From Staphylococcus xylosus NJ (lineage in GTDB: Bacteria > Bacillota > Bacilli > Staphylococcales > Staphylococcaceae): 64,000 nucleotides of DNA. Positions 56,430 to 64,000 of the stretch are shown here, one piece after another. The notes below the pieces were generated by a model. That model was not told where the DNA came from, searched no databases, and worked only from the letters and a program-made list of their open reading frames with translations. The stretch's first letter is position 1. Every line of letters begins with the position of its first letter. The position numbers and the translations under genes are program-made. The stretch spans positions 496,001 through 560,000 of the forward strand of contig NZ_ANMR01000043.1 in the NCBI RefSeq assembly GCF_000338275.1, read 5' to 3'.

Positions 56430-58214
56430 TCAATTCATTCTACTTTTATTATGATTTACAATTTTTTCTAAATAATATTTTTGCAATTCTAAATCACCCA
56501 ATCTTGAGGCTTCTCGTAGCTTCTGATTAAGCGATTCAATAGTTTCTTCACTTCTATTAGTTGTCAGTGTATTTATATAGTCATCAATTTCATGTTCAAA
56601 AGGTTCTTCATTTATCAAATAGTTATCTAATGATATAAATGCTTCTTTAATTTCATTGGAATCAATGTACTGTAATACATCACTAATATTGAACGTATCA
56701 TTTTCAGAGTAAAACTCGTGTAAAATATTAAATATACGCTTAAAATATTCATTTGTAAAGTCTTCTAATTGAAGTAATTTATGATAATTTAAAAAAGTGT
56801 CTTTATCGTTCATAAAATGCTTAAGTAAAGCACGTTCTGCCTTCTCATTTTTGTTTAAATTATTAAATTGTGGCGCAGACGGTACATGATAGTCTTGAGG
56901 TTGATAATAATCTTGTTGTTGTCCTACTGTATTATTTAGACTATCCAAGCTAACTTTAAACAATTCCGAAACTTCTTGCAATATCTTTTTCCGCAAGATA
57001 GTTGAACTCATATAAGAAATATCGTTAGTGATTTCTTTTAAATATCGTTCATATGCTAAATCATTATTTTCAATTTCTTCTTGATGAGTATGAACTTTAT
57101 AAATAATGAACGACTTTTTCTCATGTTCTACAAAGTAATTGAAGGATTCAGCCCCATGCTTCCCAATATACTCATCAGGGTCCATATCTTTAGGTAACTG
57201 CACTACAAACACATTAAAACCTTGTTGTAACAGAATTTGTCCAGTTTTTAATGTAGCTTCTGTACCAGCGTAATCCCCATCAAACATCAAAGTTACATTA
57301 GATGTTAACTTTTTAATAAATGCTATATGTTCCTGTGATATTTGCGTTCCCATACTAGCAACAACTTGTTTGAGACCAGCTTGATCAGCCTTAATAACAT
57401 CCATAAAGCCTTCTAATAAAATTAATTCATCAGTTTTTCTGATGGATTTTCTAGCGTGATCAACGTTATATAGTAATCTACGCTTTTGAAATATTGGTGT
57501 TTCTGGGCTATTTAAATACTTTGGTTCTTGATTTGTATATGTTCTACCAGAATAACCGACAGTTCGTCCTTGTGCATTGGTTAACGGAAACATAATACGA
57601 TCTCTAAAACGGTCATAGTAACTAAAATTTTCCTCGTTTCGAGATAGCAACCCAGCTTCATATGCCAGTTGAACATCATATCCTTTTTTCTTTAAAAAAT
57701 CATGACAAAAATGTGAGTTGTTTGGCGCATAGCCAATTTTCCTCGCGTCGATCAACGCATCAGTAAAACCTCGTTCTTTCAAATAATTTAGGGCAGATTC
57801 ACCTTCCACTGTTTTTTTCAGAGCATAATGATAATATTCTTGCATTAATTCATGCATTTCAATCATTTTTAAATCGTCTGATGCAACTTGATGTGAGCCC
57901 TCTTGGTTTGAACCAGACGATTCTGTTTCAACTTTAATATTAACTCGTTCCCCTAATTCTTTAACAGCGTCAGTAAAAGAGATGTCTTTAATTTCTTGTG
58001 TAAATTGGAAAACGTTGCCCCCTTTTTTACAACCGAAACAATGACAAATTTGCTTATCTTCTGACACGGTAAAAGATGGGGTATTTTCATCATGAAAAGG
58101 ACACAAACCTATATAATTGCGTCCCCTTTTCTCTAACTTCACATACTCACTAACCAAATCGAGTATATCAGTTTTTTCTTTTATTTCGTTAATTGTAGAT
58201 TGTTCGATTCGCAA
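56430..58214 (-). CDS. dnaG: DNA primase
   Basis: This enzyme makes RNA primers for replication. The N-terminal zinc finger is [11 protein letters not shown] to [10 protein letters not shown] (residues 38-66). The TOPRIM core carries [16 protein letters not shown] and [12 protein letters not shown], and the C-terminal 130 residues form the helicase-binding domain. The TTG at 58214, six bases behind AGGTG, gives MRIEQST and 594 residues; the GTG three codons upstream is part of the ribosome binding site. The order dnaG-rpoD is conserved. Confidence 0.95.
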   Translation of the reverse strand: MRIEQSTINEIKEKTDILDLVSEYVKLEKRGRNYIGLCPFHDENTPSFTVSEDKQICHCFGCKKGGNVFQFTQEIKDISFTDAVKELGERVNIKVETESSGSNQEGSHQVASDDLKMIEMHELMQEYYHYALKKTVEGESALNYLKERGFTDALIDARKIGYAPNNSHFCHDFLKKKGYDVQLAYEAGLLSRNEENFSYYDRFRDRIMFPLTNAQGRTVGYSGRTYTNQEPKYLNSPETPIFQKRRLLYNVDHARKSIRKTDELILLEGFMDVIKADQAGLKQVVASMGTQISQEHIAFIKKLTSNVTLMFDGDYAGTEATLKTGQILLQQGFNVFVVQLPKDMDPDEYIGKHGAESFNYFVEHEKKSFIIYKVHTHQEEIENNDLAYERYLKEITNDISYMSSTILRKKILQEVSELFKVSLDSLNNTVGQQQDYYQPQDYHVPSAPQFNNLNKNEKAERALLKHFMNDKDTFLNYHKLLQLEDFTNEYFKRIFNILHEFYSENDTFNISDVLQYIDSNEIKEAFISLDNYLINEEPFEHEIDDYINTLTTNRSEETIESLNQKLREASRLGDLELQKYYLEKIVNHNKSRMN

Positions 58215-58260
58215 AATAATCACCTATTAGACATTAGTTACACTATTATAAATGTTTTAT

Positions 58261-59082
58261 TTATTTTTTGAAACTATTTTGCTCTATAATACTAATAATG
58301 TCATTTGCAGTTTCTTCAATTGCTTTATCTGATACGTCAATTATCGGACAGCCGATTCTTTCAACTAAGTCATGGAAATAATTAAGTTCTTCTTCAATAC
58401 GTTGTTCTGTAGCATATCTAGCACTGTCTCCTAATCCAAGTTGTTTCAAGCGTTCTTTACGAATTTTATTTAATTTTTCTTCACTTATTTTTAAAGCAAT
58501 ACATTTAGATGAATCAATATTAAATAGATCGTCTGGTGGTGTAACCTCGGGTACAATTGGAATGTTCATAACTTTATAACTTTTATGTGCAAGGTATTGA
58601 GATAATGGCGTTTTTGAAGTTCTTGAGATTCCTAATAAGACAATATCTGCTTTTGATAAACCCTTTGCATCTTTACCATCATCATATTTAACAGCAAATT
58701 CAATAGCATCAATTTTTTTGAAATAAGCTTCATCTAATTGATGGACAAGACCCGGTTCAAAATATGGCTGTTCATCAATTTTATCCAATAAAATATTCAT
58801 CAATGGCCCCATGATATCTACAGATTTAATATTAAATTCACTGATTTTCGCTTCCATATATTTTCTTATTTCTGGTTTTACTAATGTATAAACTACAATT
58901 GCTTCAGTATCTTTTGCGACGGAAATGACTTCGTCCACGTTTTCTAAAGCTTCAATGTAAGGATATCTGCTTATTTCACTGTCACATTGATTTGGATTAA
59001 ATTGTGAAATACAGGCTCTTGCTACTAGTTCTGCGGTTTCACCCACTGAGTCGGATGCGACTATTATTCTAATATTTTCCAT
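58261..59082 (-). CDS. PEP synthase/pyruvate phosphate dikinase regulatory protein (DUF299)
   Basis: This bifunctional kinase/phosphorylase family controls pyruvate phosphate dikinase or PEP synthase by threonine phosphorylation. The P-loop-like motif is [18 protein letters not shown] near residues 152-169, and [18 protein letters not shown] starts the protein. It has 273 residues. It follows the CcpN-like gene after 14 bases, the pairing seen in B. subtilis (ccpN-yqfL). In that organism it tunes CcpN activity. A target kinase is not in this window. Confidence 0.88.
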   Translation of the reverse strand: MENIRIIVASDSVGETAELVARACISQFNPNQCDSEISRYPYIEALENVDEVISVAKDTEAIVVYTLVKPEIRKYMEAKISEFNIKSVDIMGPLMNILLDKIDEQPYFEPGLVHQLDEAYFKKIDAIEFAVKYDDGKDAKGLSKADIVLLGISRTSKTPLSQYLAHKSYKVMNIPIVPEVTPPDDLFNIDSSKCIALKISEEKLNKIRKERLKQLGLGDSARYATEQRIEEELNYFHDLVERIGCPIIDVSDKAIEETANDIISIIEQNSFKK

Positions 59083-59096
59083 TAATTTAATACCAC

Positions 59097-59729
59097 CTAT
59101 TCATTTAATAATGATACAAAGATTTTAGTTATCGTCGTTTTAGAAATGCGACCTTTAACTTCATACTTTCCATTTTCTTTTTTAACCACAATAGGCAAAG
59201 AATCAATTTCTTTTTCAATCATGAGATTCGCTGCAAATATCACTCTTTCGTCTTCTAAAACGAAACTTAAATTTGGCATGCGTGTCATGATAATATTCAC
59301 GGGTATCGTATGTATATCTTCCCCCATCATTGAAGCTCTTAATAAATCTTTACGTGAACAAACTCCCATAAAATCCCCGTTATTGTTAATTACAAACAGC
59401 GTACTAACATCTTCTAAAAATATAGTACATATCGCATCATAAACAGTCATCTCACTTTTTACTACTACTGGGTGAGATGCGTAATCTTTAACTACATATT
59501 GTTTTAATTCATCGGCTATTAATTTATTTTTTGGTTTTCCAGAATAATAATAACCAACACGTGGTCTAGCTTCTAAGATACCAGACATTGTTAAAATAGC
59601 TAAATCGGGTCTTAAAGTCGCGCGTGTTAAATTCAGCCGTTCAGCTATATGTTCACCAGTAATTGGGCCATTATTCTTCACAATTTCAACAATTTGCTGT
59701 TGCCTTTTACTCAGTTCTATAACGCTCAC
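59097..59729 (-). CDS. ccpN: CcpN-like repressor with CBS domains
   Basis: This is a predicted repressor of gluconeogenic genes under glycolytic conditions. A winged helix-turn-helix ([45 protein letters not shown]) is followed by two CBS domains ([31 protein letters not shown] and [37 protein letters not shown]) that bind adenine nucleotides. The start is unclear. The AAAGGGG site is fused to the GTG at 59729, and the best-spaced codon would be an ATA. The upstream TTG at 59750 overlaps the promoter -10. I list the GTG. Confidence 0.85.
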   Translation of the reverse strand: MSVIELSKRQQQIVEIVKNNGPITGEHIAERLNLTRATLRPDLAILTMSGILEARPRVGYYYSGKPKNKLIADELKQYVVKDYASHPVVVKSEMTVYDAICTIFLEDVSTLFVINNNGDFMGVCSRKDLLRASMMGEDIHTIPVNIIMTRMPNLSFVLEDERVIFAANLMIEKEIDSLPIVVKKENGKYEVKGRISKTTITKIFVSLLNE

Positions 59730-59749
59730 CCCTTTAATCAATTTACTCA

Positions 59750-59778
59750 ATTATACATTGAATTTTAAATTGCTACAA
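59750..59778 (-). promoter_or_regulatory. Promoter of ccpN-ppsR unit
   Basis: On the minus strand TTGTAG (59773-59778), 17 bases and a perfect TATAAT (59750-59755). RNA should begin near 59743, only about 15 bases before the coding region, so the leader is very short. Confidence 0.7.
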
Positions 59779-59792
59779 ATACATATATTTAC

Positions 59793-59821
59793 TTGCTTAT
59801 AAACCATCAATACATTAAAAT
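59793..59821 (+). promoter_or_regulatory. Promoter of glyS
   Basis: TTGCTT (59793-59798), a 17-base spacer and TAAAAT (59816-59821). Transcription would start near 59828, at the beginning of the T-box leader. Confidence 0.65.
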
Positions 59822-59827
59822 TAGATT

Positions 59828-60065
59828 TAAAGCGAGTTAAGGATAGTGAAAGCTTAACAAAGTTTAATGGCTACAACTAAATGATTTGTAAAAGCGAGTG
59901 TTCACACTAACTTGGGTGGAACCGCGGGTTAACAAAAAATTCTGTAAACAAACACATATTTTGAATATGTGATTAAAAAAGATTAACTCGTCCCAAGACA
60001 CGGATAAAGTTTTATTTTTTTCTGTGTCTTGGGACGTTTTTATGTTAAAGAGGAGTGTATTTTTT
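59828..60065 (+). ncRNA. Glycyl T-box riboswitch leader of glyS
   Basis: The T-box sequence TGGAACCGCG lies at 59917-59926 and should pair with uncharged tRNA-Gly. GGC at 59869-59871 is a candidate specifier codon. The antiterminator can form from CTTGGG (59911-59916) with CCCAAG (59992-59997), plus GTTAA with TTAAC. A separate perfect hairpin, CACATATT/AATATGTG (59953-59971), is nested in its loop. The competing terminator is at 59989-60040. The leader covers the whole region between the two divergent promoters and the glyS start; no gene lies in it. Confidence 0.9.
59989..60040 (+). terminator. T-box terminator before glyS
   Basis: CGTCCCAAGACAC pairs perfectly with GTGTCTTGGGACG and is followed by TTTT. 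Its 5' arm is shared with the antiterminator, giving the switch. Confidence 0.88.
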
Positions 60066-61457
60066 ATGGCAAAAGATATGGAAACAATTGTTTCATTAGC
60101 GAAACATAGAGGATTTGTATTCCCTGGTAGTGATATTTATGGTGGTTTATCAAACACATGGGATTATGGTCCACTAGGCGTAGAATTAAAAAATAACGTT
60201 AAAAAAGCTTGGTGGCAAAAATTCATTACACAATCTCCATATAACGTGGGTATTGATGCTGCAATTTTAATGAATCCAAAAACATGGGAAGCGTCTGGTC
60301 ACCTTGGTAACTTTAACGACCCTATGATTGATAACAAAGATAGTAAAATCCGCTATCGTGCTGATAAAATTATCGAAGATTATATGGCAAATGAAAAAGG
60401 CGATGAAAATTTCGTTGCTGATGGTTTAAGCTTTGATGAAATGAAACGCATTATTGATGAAGAAGGTATCGTTTGTCCCGTAAGTGGAACAGCAAACTGG
60501 ACTGATATTCGTCAATTCAATTTAATGTTCAAAACTTTCCAAGGTGTAACTGAAGATTCTACAAATGAAATTTTCTTACGCCCTGAAACTGCACAAGGTA
60601 TTTTCGTAAACTATAAAAATGTTCAACGTACAATGCGTAAAAAATTACCATTTGGTATTGGTCAAGTAGGTAAGTCATTCCGTAATGAAATCACACCAGG
60701 TAACTTCATTTTCAGAACACGTGAATTCGAACAAATGGAACTAGAATTCTTCTGTAAACCAGGTGAAGAAATAGAATGGCAAAATTATTGGAAAACGTTC
60801 GCAAGCCAATGGCTAAAAGATTTAAACTTAAGCGAAGAAGCTACACGCTTACGTGATCATGATGCTGACGAGCTTTCTCACTATTCAAATGCAACTACTG
60901 ATATTGAGTATCGATTCCCATTTGGCTGGGGTGAACTATGGGGCATCGCTAGCCGTACTGATTTCGACTTGAAACAACACAGCGAACACTCAGGTGAAGA
61001 TTTCCATTACCATGATCAAGAAACAGGCGAAAAATATATTCCTTATTGTATCGAACCATCATTAGGTGCTGACCGTGTCACATTAGCATTTTTATGTGAC
61101 GCTTATGATGAAGAAGGCGTTGAAGGTAGTAAAGACTCTAGAACTGTATTACATTTCCACCCTGCGCTTGCTCCGTATAAAGCAGCAGTATTACCATTGA
61201 GCAAAAAGCTATCTGGTGATGCGATTAAAGTATTTGAAGAATTGAGTGCTAACTTCTCTATAGACTTCGATGAATCACAATCAATTGGTAAACGTTATCG
61301 TCGTCAAGATGAAATCGGTACACCATACTGTATCACTTTCGACTTCGATTCTTTAGAAGATGAAAAAGTAACTGTACGTGATCGTGACACTATGGAACAG
61401 GTTCGTATGCCAATTACAGAACTAAATGCTTTCTTAGCTGAAAAAGTTAAATTCTAA
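60066..61457 (+). CDS. glyS: Glycine--tRNA ligase (dimeric type)
   Basis: This class II aminoacyl-tRNA synthetase charges tRNA-Gly. Motif 1 region is [13 protein letters not shown], motif 2 is [26 protein letters not shown], and motif 3 is [15 protein letters not shown] near residue 330. The anticodon-binding domain occupies the last 100 residues ([19 protein letters not shown]). I chose the ATG at 60066 behind AGGAG, giving 463 residues. The open frame continues 14 codons upstream into the terminator hairpin, which is not translated. The enzyme is the alpha2 form found in Bacilli and is regulated by the T-box. Confidence 0.97.
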   Translation: MAKDMETIVSLAKHRGFVFPGSDIYGGLSNTWDYGPLGVELKNNVKKAWWQKFITQSPYNVGIDAAILMNPKTWEASGHLGNFNDPMIDNKDSKIRYRADKIIEDYMANEKGDENFVADGLSFDEMKRIIDEEGIVCPVSGTANWTDIRQFNLMFKTFQGVTEDSTNEIFLRPETAQGIFVNYKNVQRTMRKKLPFGIGQVGKSFRNEITPGNFIFRTREFEQMELEFFCKPGEEIEWQNYWKTFASQWLKDLNLSEEATRLRDHDADELSHYSNATTDIEYRFPFGWGELWGIASRTDFDLKQHSEHSGEDFHYHDQETGEKYIPYCIEPSLGADRVTLAFLCDAYDEEGVEGSKDSRTVLHFHPALAPYKAAVLPLSKKLSGDAIKVFEELSANFSIDFDESQSIGKRYRRQDEIGTPYCITFDFDSLEDEKVTVRDRDTMEQVRMPITELNAFLAEKVKF

Positions 61458-61482
61458 TTCAGTTATAGTTAACATTACTTAT

Positions 61483-61524
61483 AAATAAACCAAACGTTGA
61501 ATATAACGTTTGGTTTATTTTTTT
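61483..61524 (+). terminator. glyS terminator
   Basis: AAATAAACCAAACGTT faces AACGTTTGGTTTATTTTTTT, a perfect stem with a strong T-run. Confidence 0.9.
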
Positions 61525-61970
61525 ATATTTAACATTTAAAGATTCCTACTAAGGAAGTTTAGTGTAATGCTTTCACTAAATTGATGAGCATGCGCATAAA
61601 ATGTTTAATCAGTTTGTGTTGAACATTTTATTTCTTAGAATATACCGCTACTTTGGCATTTAACTATTTTTATTGAAAATAGAAGTTATCTTCGATGTCA
61701 TTAATATAACTTTTTAATTTTTGAACTCTACTATCATTAAAGATTTAAAATTTTCTAGTAGATTATCAGAAAGTTAGTTTTTCTATCTATGTATATCAAC
61801 AATCCTTATAATATGATTTTGATCTTTTAAACTTATACTATAGGGTTACATAACATAATTATAGTTAGTTGGAGATTAATGTTTTTCTTGTATTTTGTGG
61901 TATATAATCATTTAGCAAAAGCTTATAAAGTTTTTACTTGAGCCTTTTTAAATGAACTATTCTCTAAAAA

Positions 61971-62023
61971 TAAAAACCTCGCTAACAATAAGATTTTTAT
62001 ATCTATTGTTAGCGAGGTTTTTT
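61971..62023 (-). terminator. recO operon terminator
   Basis: AAAAACCTCGCTAACAATA faces TATTGTTAGCGAGGTTTTTT, a perfect 19-base-pair stem. It lies about 70 bases past the minus-strand recO stop and can act in both directions. Confidence 0.9.
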
Positions 62024-62092
62024 AACTTATCATGTGTTTATTCAGTTGATTTTATATGAAGGCTGATAAGAATTAATATCTATACGACGTAG

Positions 62093-62851
62093 TCAAGATA
62101 AATTATCTAATCTATGTAATTGATTGATTAGTTTTTGACTTTTAAAATACATTCCCACATATTCTTTATATAATAGAATCATTAATTCAGACATCTCATT
62201 GACAACATCATCATGAATACTAAGAGAACTCATTTGACTAATTGGTAATTTTTGAAGAATATCTAGCAAATAAAGTGTTTTATTAGATAAAACGAGTGCG
62301 TGTGGATCTTGATATTTAACACCTTCAGAAATAGCACCATCATACTTAAAACTATATGCTATTAATTTGGACTGATCATCAATGCCAGTAATAGCACACT
62401 TATCAAATGTAGCATTAAATCCAAAACGGTTCATACATTTTAATAAAACAACTACAGACATCAGTTGCGCTGAAACACCATTTTTAATTTTGTCCAAAAC
62501 AAAATGTAAAAGGTCATAGCTATATTTAGAAATTTCATCTGCTTCAAGTGAACGATCAATTGTTTCGGCACATAAACTAGCAAAACTACTTTCGTAAATA
62601 TCTAAACGAAGATTATAATTTTGTTCAATCACATCGACGGAGCTCAATGTCCCCATGCCTTTCCACTTAGAATAAATAAACAAGCCATACACAAATAATT
62701 GGGTGTTGGCTTGTAAACCACTTTTACTTTTTTTAGCTCGCCTTACCATTAAAGGTACCTTTGCGCCATGTTCATTCAAAATTGTTATAATTTTATCGGA
62801 TTCGCCATAATCAACTGTTTTTATGATTATACCTTTTTGTTTAATCAACAC
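62093..62851 (-). CDS. recO: DNA repair protein RecO
   Basis: This protein helps load RecA on gapped DNA with RecF and RecR. An OB-fold N-terminus ([58 protein letters not shown]) is followed by a helical domain. The zinc finger seen in some members is reduced here. It has 252 residues. It follows era after 32 bases in the conserved cdd-era-recO operon. Confidence 0.92.
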   Translation of the reverse strand: MLIKQKGIIIKTVDYGESDKIITILNEHGAKVPLMVRRAKKSKSGLQANTQLFVYGLFIYSKWKGMGTLSSVDVIEQNYNLRLDIYESSFASLCAETIDRSLEADEISKYSYDLLHFVLDKIKNGVSAQLMSVVVLLKCMNRFGFNATFDKCAITGIDDQSKLIAYSFKYDGAISEGVKYQDPHALVLSNKTLYLLDILQKLPISQMSSLSIHDDVVNEMSELMILLYKEYVGMYFKSQKLINQLHRLDNLS

Positions 62852-62883
62852 AATAGCTCACCGACTTTCAAAAATTCTTTGCC

Positions 62884-63783
62884 CTAATCTTGATCTTCTA
62901 AGTAACCCATTTGACGTATGAAGTTTACTTTGTTACGCCAATCTTTTTGAACTTTTACCCACAGTTCCAAATAAACTTTGGAGCCTAATAGACGTTCTAT
63001 ATCAAGACGAGCACGTTTACCTACTTCTTTTAGCTTTTTACCGCCTTTTCCAATCACAATACCTTTTTGAGAATCTCTTTCTACGAAAATGGTAGCTTCA
63101 ATTCTCACTCTATCTTCATCTTCTTTAACCATGCGATCTACGTTAACCCCAATGGCATGAGGTATTTCCTCGCTAGTCAAATGTAGTATTTTTTCGCGAA
63201 TTAGTTCTCCAACTACAAATTGTTCTGGATGGTCGGAAATTTGATCATCCGGATAATATTTAGGGCCTTCTGGTAAGTAAGATTTTAAAACATTGATAAA
63301 ATGGTCAACGTTGTGACCTTCTAATGCTGAAATTGGAACAATTTCAGTGAAATCCAAATATTGCTTGTATTTTTCAATTCGTGGCATCAGTTCGTCTGGA
63401 TGTACTAAATCAATTTTATTCAATACTAAGAATACTGGTGTTTTAATAGTTTTGAGCATGTCCATAATGTACTCGTCACCACGACCGATATCTTCATTAA
63501 CATTTACCATAAACATAATAGCATCAATTTCAGATAATGTATTTGTAGCGACTCGCATCATATAATCGCCTAATTTATGTTTTGGTTTATGAATACCCGG
63601 TGTATCCAAAAAGATAATCTGAGCATCTTCTTGCGTCATAACACCTTGTATTTTATTTCTAGTAGTTTGTGCCTTGTCAGACATTATTGCGATTTTATGC
63701 CCAATTACTCGGTTTACAAAAGTTGATTTACCAACATTCGGTCTACCTATAATTGAGATAAATCCTGATTTGTGTTCTGTCAT
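62884..63783 (-). CDS. era: GTPase Era
   Basis: This essential GTPase binds 16S rRNA and assists small-subunit assembly. G1 is [12 protein letters not shown] (residues 13-24), G3 is DTPGIHKP near 60 and G4 is NKIDLVHP near 123. The KH RNA-binding domain at the C-terminus holds [37 protein letters not shown]. It has 299 residues. Its ATG overlaps the cdd stop (TAATG), so the pair is translationally coupled. Confidence 0.96.
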   Translation of the reverse strand: MTEHKSGFISIIGRPNVGKSTFVNRVIGHKIAIMSDKAQTTRNKIQGVMTQEDAQIIFLDTPGIHKPKHKLGDYMMRVATNTLSEIDAIMFMVNVNEDIGRGDEYIMDMLKTIKTPVFLVLNKIDLVHPDELMPRIEKYKQYLDFTEIVPISALEGHNVDHFINVLKSYLPEGPKYYPDDQISDHPEQFVVGELIREKILHLTSEEIPHAIGVNVDRMVKEDEDRVRIEATIFVERDSQKGIVIGKGGKKLKEVGKRARLDIERLLGSKVYLELWVKVQKDWRNKVNFIRQMGYLEDQD

Positions 63784-64000
63784 TAATTTAAATCCTTTCC
63801 TGAAAATCCTAATGGTAGTAGTTCGTTTACTGTCGATTCTATCATATCGCCTTGATGATTTGTCATATACACTGGCATATCATCATCACATAGTTCTTTC
63901 ATTACCTGTCGACAAGCACCACATGGTGAAGAAGGTTCATCTGCATCTACAGTAACAGTAATTGACTCAAAATCTCCTGGTCGATAACCATCCGCAATTG
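63783..64000 (-). CDS. cdd: Cytidine deaminase, C-terminal part (5' end beyond window)
   Basis: This pyrimidine salvage enzyme deaminates cytidine to uridine. The 72 visible residues include [12 protein letters not shown], which holds two of the three zinc-binding Cys. The N-terminus with the HAE motif lies outside the window. The frame is open to the window edge. The end [12 protein letters not shown] is typical of the short tetrameric form. It is upstream of era in the cdd-era-recO operon. Confidence 0.93.
   Translation of the reverse strand, partial: IADGYRPGDFESITVTVDADEPSSPCGACRQVMKELCDDDMPVYMTNHQGDMIESTVNELLPLGFSGKDLN

Larger units (their letters stand above)
61458..62092. other. Long intergenic region between glyS and recO
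   Basis: This stretch of 635 bases lies between convergent genes. Two terminators flank it (61483-61524 and 61971-62023). The 445 bases between them are AT-rich with stop codons in all frames and a small hairpin, TTTAGTG/CACTAAA near 61560. A 20-codon frame at 61879-61941 has a GGAG site, but I could not support it as a gene. It may be remnant sequence. Confidence 0.55.

Noticed and set aside
59884-60065. Upstream extension of glyS starting [14 protein letters not shown]
   Set aside because: These codons lie inside the T-box terminator hairpin. A well-placed AGGAG and the family N-terminus both point to the ATG at 60066.
61879-61941. 20-codon + strand frame starting MFFLYFVVYNHLAKAYK behind GGAG
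   Set aside because: Too short, no clear promoter at the right spacing and no match to known small peptides. It may be chance in AT-rich sequence.

Overview
This window is ordinary core chromosome of a staphylococcus. It is AT-rich, its ribosome binding sites are strong AGGAGG types, TTG and GTG starts are frequent, and the gene order (proC, rnz, zwf, malR-malA, gnd, the bkd locus, recN-argR-ispA-xse, accBC, gcv, comG, pbp3-sodA-zur-znu, nfo-cshB, rpoD-dnaG, glyS, recO-era-cdd) is the staphylococcal one. From memory, protein sequences such as GlyS, Zwf and PBP3 are close to but clearly different from Staphylococcus aureus, so a coagulase-negative or animal-associated species is more likely. 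The species cannot be fixed from reading alone. I see no insertion sequence, prophage, CRISPR array, rRNA or tRNA gene.

Layout. 1-10.2 kb: end of proC, RNase Z, both oxidative pentose phosphate dehydrogenases (zwf, gnd), an AraC-family regulator, the malR-malA maltose unit with a LacI-type operator, and a tripeptidase-like M20 peptidase. 10.4-12.1 kb: a 32-residue Prli42-like membrane miniprotein, a FUSC-type membrane protein and bacilliredoxin BrxB. 12.4-19.5 kb: the complete branched-chain 2-oxoacid dehydrogenase (E2, E1 beta, E1 alpha, E3) followed upstream by butyrate kinase and phosphate butyryltransferase. 19.5-27.3 kb: recN, argR, ispA, xseBA, nusB, an Asp23-family protein, accCB. 27.8-32 kb: efp, an M24 peptidase, a lipoprotein plus small membrane protein, octanoyltransferase LipM and a membrane rhodanese. 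32-36.2 kb: the glycine cleavage operon behind a single-aptamer glycine riboswitch. 36.2-40.4 kb: aroK and the comGA-GG DNA-uptake pilus operon. 40.5-45.3 kb: a metallo-hydrolase, a thiamine-binding-family protein, glucokinase, YqgQ, rhomboid protease, 5-formyltetrahydrofolate cyclo-ligase and rpmG. 45.4-52.9 kb: pbp3, sodA, the zinc uptake operon znuC-znuB-zur behind a Zur box, nfo and cshB. 53.2-60 kb: nif3, trmK, rpoD, dnaG, the PEP-synthase-type regulator and a CcpN-like repressor. 60-64 kb: T-box controlled glyS, then recO, era and the 3' part of cdd.

Functional links. Two lipoyl-dependent systems (branched-chain dehydrogenase and glycine cleavage) share the window with LipM, which supplies octanoyl groups for lipoylation. 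Ptb and Buk could turn the acyl-CoA made by the dehydrogenase into branched-chain acids plus ATP. Zur, ZnuC and ZnuB form a self-contained zinc homeostasis unit. The ppsR-like gene and the CcpN-like gene form the conserved gluconeogenesis-control pair next to glyS.

The most interesting points are regulatory. A terminator-like hairpin contains the comGA ribosome binding site. argR is preceded by two ARG boxes and a cre-like site. The glyS T-box carries an extra nested hairpin. Two families of dispersed terminator-forming inverted repeats recur through the window. I did not find a convincing undescribed system.
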